A stretch of 64,000 nt of DNA from Anaeramoeba flamelloides (taxonomy: Eukaryota; Metamonada; Anaeramoebidae), in the NCBI GenBank assembly GCA_027625915.1, contig JANTQA010000047.1, positions 19,096,001 through 19,160,000 on the forward strand. The letters run 5' to 3'. Both the position numbers and the translations under genes were made by a program. Shown here piece after piece: positions 63,674 to 64,000 of the stretch. The notes beneath the pieces are model-generated. The model was not told the DNA's origin. It was given only the letters and a program-made list of their open reading frames with translations, and ran no database searches. The first letter of the stretch is position 1; each line of letters starts with the position of its first letter.

Positions 63674-64000
63674 ACACTATTTAATTTTTAAATAGGTCAA
63701 AATAATCAAGTTATTAATTTAATGAAAAGATCAAAACTAGATAATGAAATATTAAGTAGGATTTGGGATCTTTGTTCTGATGAAAAGAAATTAAAAATTG
63801 ATAAAAATAATTTTATTATTACACTTCATTTGATTAATTGTACAAAAATCGGAATAACAATTCCCACAAATTTTGATATTAATTCAATAAAAATTGAAAA
63901 AAAATCAAATGAAAATCGAATGAATGAGCTTAGTGTAATCAAAAACAAATCTAATGAAATCAATAATAATCAATTATTAAACCCCGAACCAAAGAATCAA
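58095..64000 (+). CDS. Eps15-like protein with two EH domains (3' partial)
   Basis: Probable endocytic adaptor: EH domains bind Asn-Pro-Phe peptides in clathrin-coat and vesicle proteins. Exons 58095-58469, 58664-58802, 58933-59028, 60883-61089 and 63696 onward, phases consistent, giving 374 residues before the window ends. Residues 1-80 are Gln/Asn-rich. EH1 (about 85-170) has FLQLLKQLSSNGSGTIS, then LPNRILANIWDLSDHKKQGF and FIAMRAVALY. EH2 (about 248-330) has a complete EF-hand loop DINNDGFVTG and ILSRIWDLCSDEKKLKIDKNNFIITLHLI. The Trp of each IWDL matches the family's ligand pocket. The EH1 loop is degenerate (NGSGTIS). Downstream, Eps15 proteins usually have a coiled coil; that part is off the window. 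Introns 3 and 4 (1.85 and 2.6 kb) are unusually long; an extra exon within intron 3 cannot be excluded. Confidence 0.88.
62062..62842. mobile_element. Inverted-repeat element in intron 4 of the EH gene
   Basis: The left arm 62062-62156 (TCAAATATTCCCAAAAATCC ... CTTCTAAGAAACCCCAG) is mirrored by 62746-62842 (CTAGGGTTTCTTAAAAG ... GGGTATTTTTGGGAATATTTCAAA). Arms about 95 bp with substitutions; unique middle with no transposase. Likely an old MITE. Confidence 0.7.
62868..63430. mobile_element. Second inverted-repeat element in intron 4 of the EH gene
   Basis: TTAATTTGGAACTAAACTCC...CTCAAAGGGTCCCAG at the left is mirrored by CTGGGACCCTTTGACTGGAAAAGAGTTTAATTTGA at the right. It lies 26 bp beyond the preceding element. 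Non-coding. Whether it is separate or an inner piece of a larger element is unclear. Confidence 0.6.
63591..63678. repeat. (CA)n microsatellite
   Basis: About 40 CA units with one ATA interruption near the right end, 18 bp before the acceptor of the last visible EH-gene exon. Intron 3 of the K+ channel gene has a similar CA run ahead of its acceptor. Confidence 0.98.

Larger units (their letters stand above)
61090..63695 (+). other. Long intron 4 of the EH-domain gene
   Basis: 2.6 kb between the two halves of EH2: GTAATT donor after VTG, ATAG acceptor before QNNQ, both breaking a Gly codon (G|GT). It contains two nested-looking inverted-repeat elements (62062-62842 and 62868-63430) and a long (CA)n run just upstream of the acceptor. 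Frames open inside it are not homologous to EH proteins. Confidence 0.85.

Noticed and set aside
1-64000. LTR, retroviral, Polinton or other capsid-bearing elements
   Set aside because: I found no long terminal direct repeats and no reverse transcriptase, integrase, protease or capsid-like motifs on either strand.

Overview
The window is nuclear DNA from an AT-rich, intron-bearing unicellular eukaryote. The evidence is GT-AG introns of about 85 to 540 nt plus a few of 1.9 to 2.6 kb, standard stop codons, and proteins rich in Lys, Asn, Gln and homopolymer runs. There are large gene-free stretches of A/T-rich sequence with microsatellites and short inverted-repeat elements. The mix of a Slo-type K+ channel, a RasGAP, an EH-domain protein and a monofunctional formate-tetrahydrofolate ligase fits a free-living amoeboid or flagellate protist. 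An Anaeramoeba-like or amoebozoan genome is my guess, not something the sequence proves.

Layout. 13-7277 (+): six exons of a Slo2/KCNT-like K+ channel, cut off on the left. 10030-11584 (+): 20S proteasome subunit alpha-2, apparently with a start codon split by a 41-nt intron. 17453-17656 (-): small unidentified protein. 22983-25850 (-): three-exon AMPK-related pseudokinase lacking both catalytic aspartates. 27050-27320 (-): doubtful exon. 33293-35697 (+): formate-tetrahydrofolate ligase in two exons, with much higher GC than its surroundings. 41579-42445 (+): lysine-rich unidentified protein. 47720-49400 (-): RasGAP, 5' end unresolved. 52820-53432 (-): three-exon basic unidentified protein. 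58095-64000 (+): Eps15-like protein with two EH domains, cut off on the right. I spliced these by hand; exon phases match at every junction given as a model.

The gaps (7.3-10.0, 11.6-17.4, 17.7-23.0, 25.9-33.3, 35.7-41.6, 42.4-47.7, 49.5-52.8 and 53.4-58.1 kb) contain no gene I can defend, but they hold several unnamed short repeat families. One is a dispersed family of about 0.7-1 kb with an internal perfect hairpin (12.05-13.08, 44.41-45.4, 49.79-50.51 kb and a fragment near 2.6 kb). Others are Tc1/mariner-style elements with CAG...CTG ends (16.6-17.1, 28.86-29.31, 36.17-36.57 kb). There is a foldback element with about 267-bp arms (29.99-30.86 kb), and two inverted-repeat elements inside one intron of the EH-domain gene (62.06-63.43 kb). 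I saw no retroviral, LTR or capsid-bearing element, no tRNA or rRNA, and no CRISPR.

The genes do not form a pathway: membrane excitability, protein turnover, signalling (pseudokinase, RasGAP), endocytosis (EH) and one-carbon metabolism sit side by side on both strands, each with its own intergenic space.
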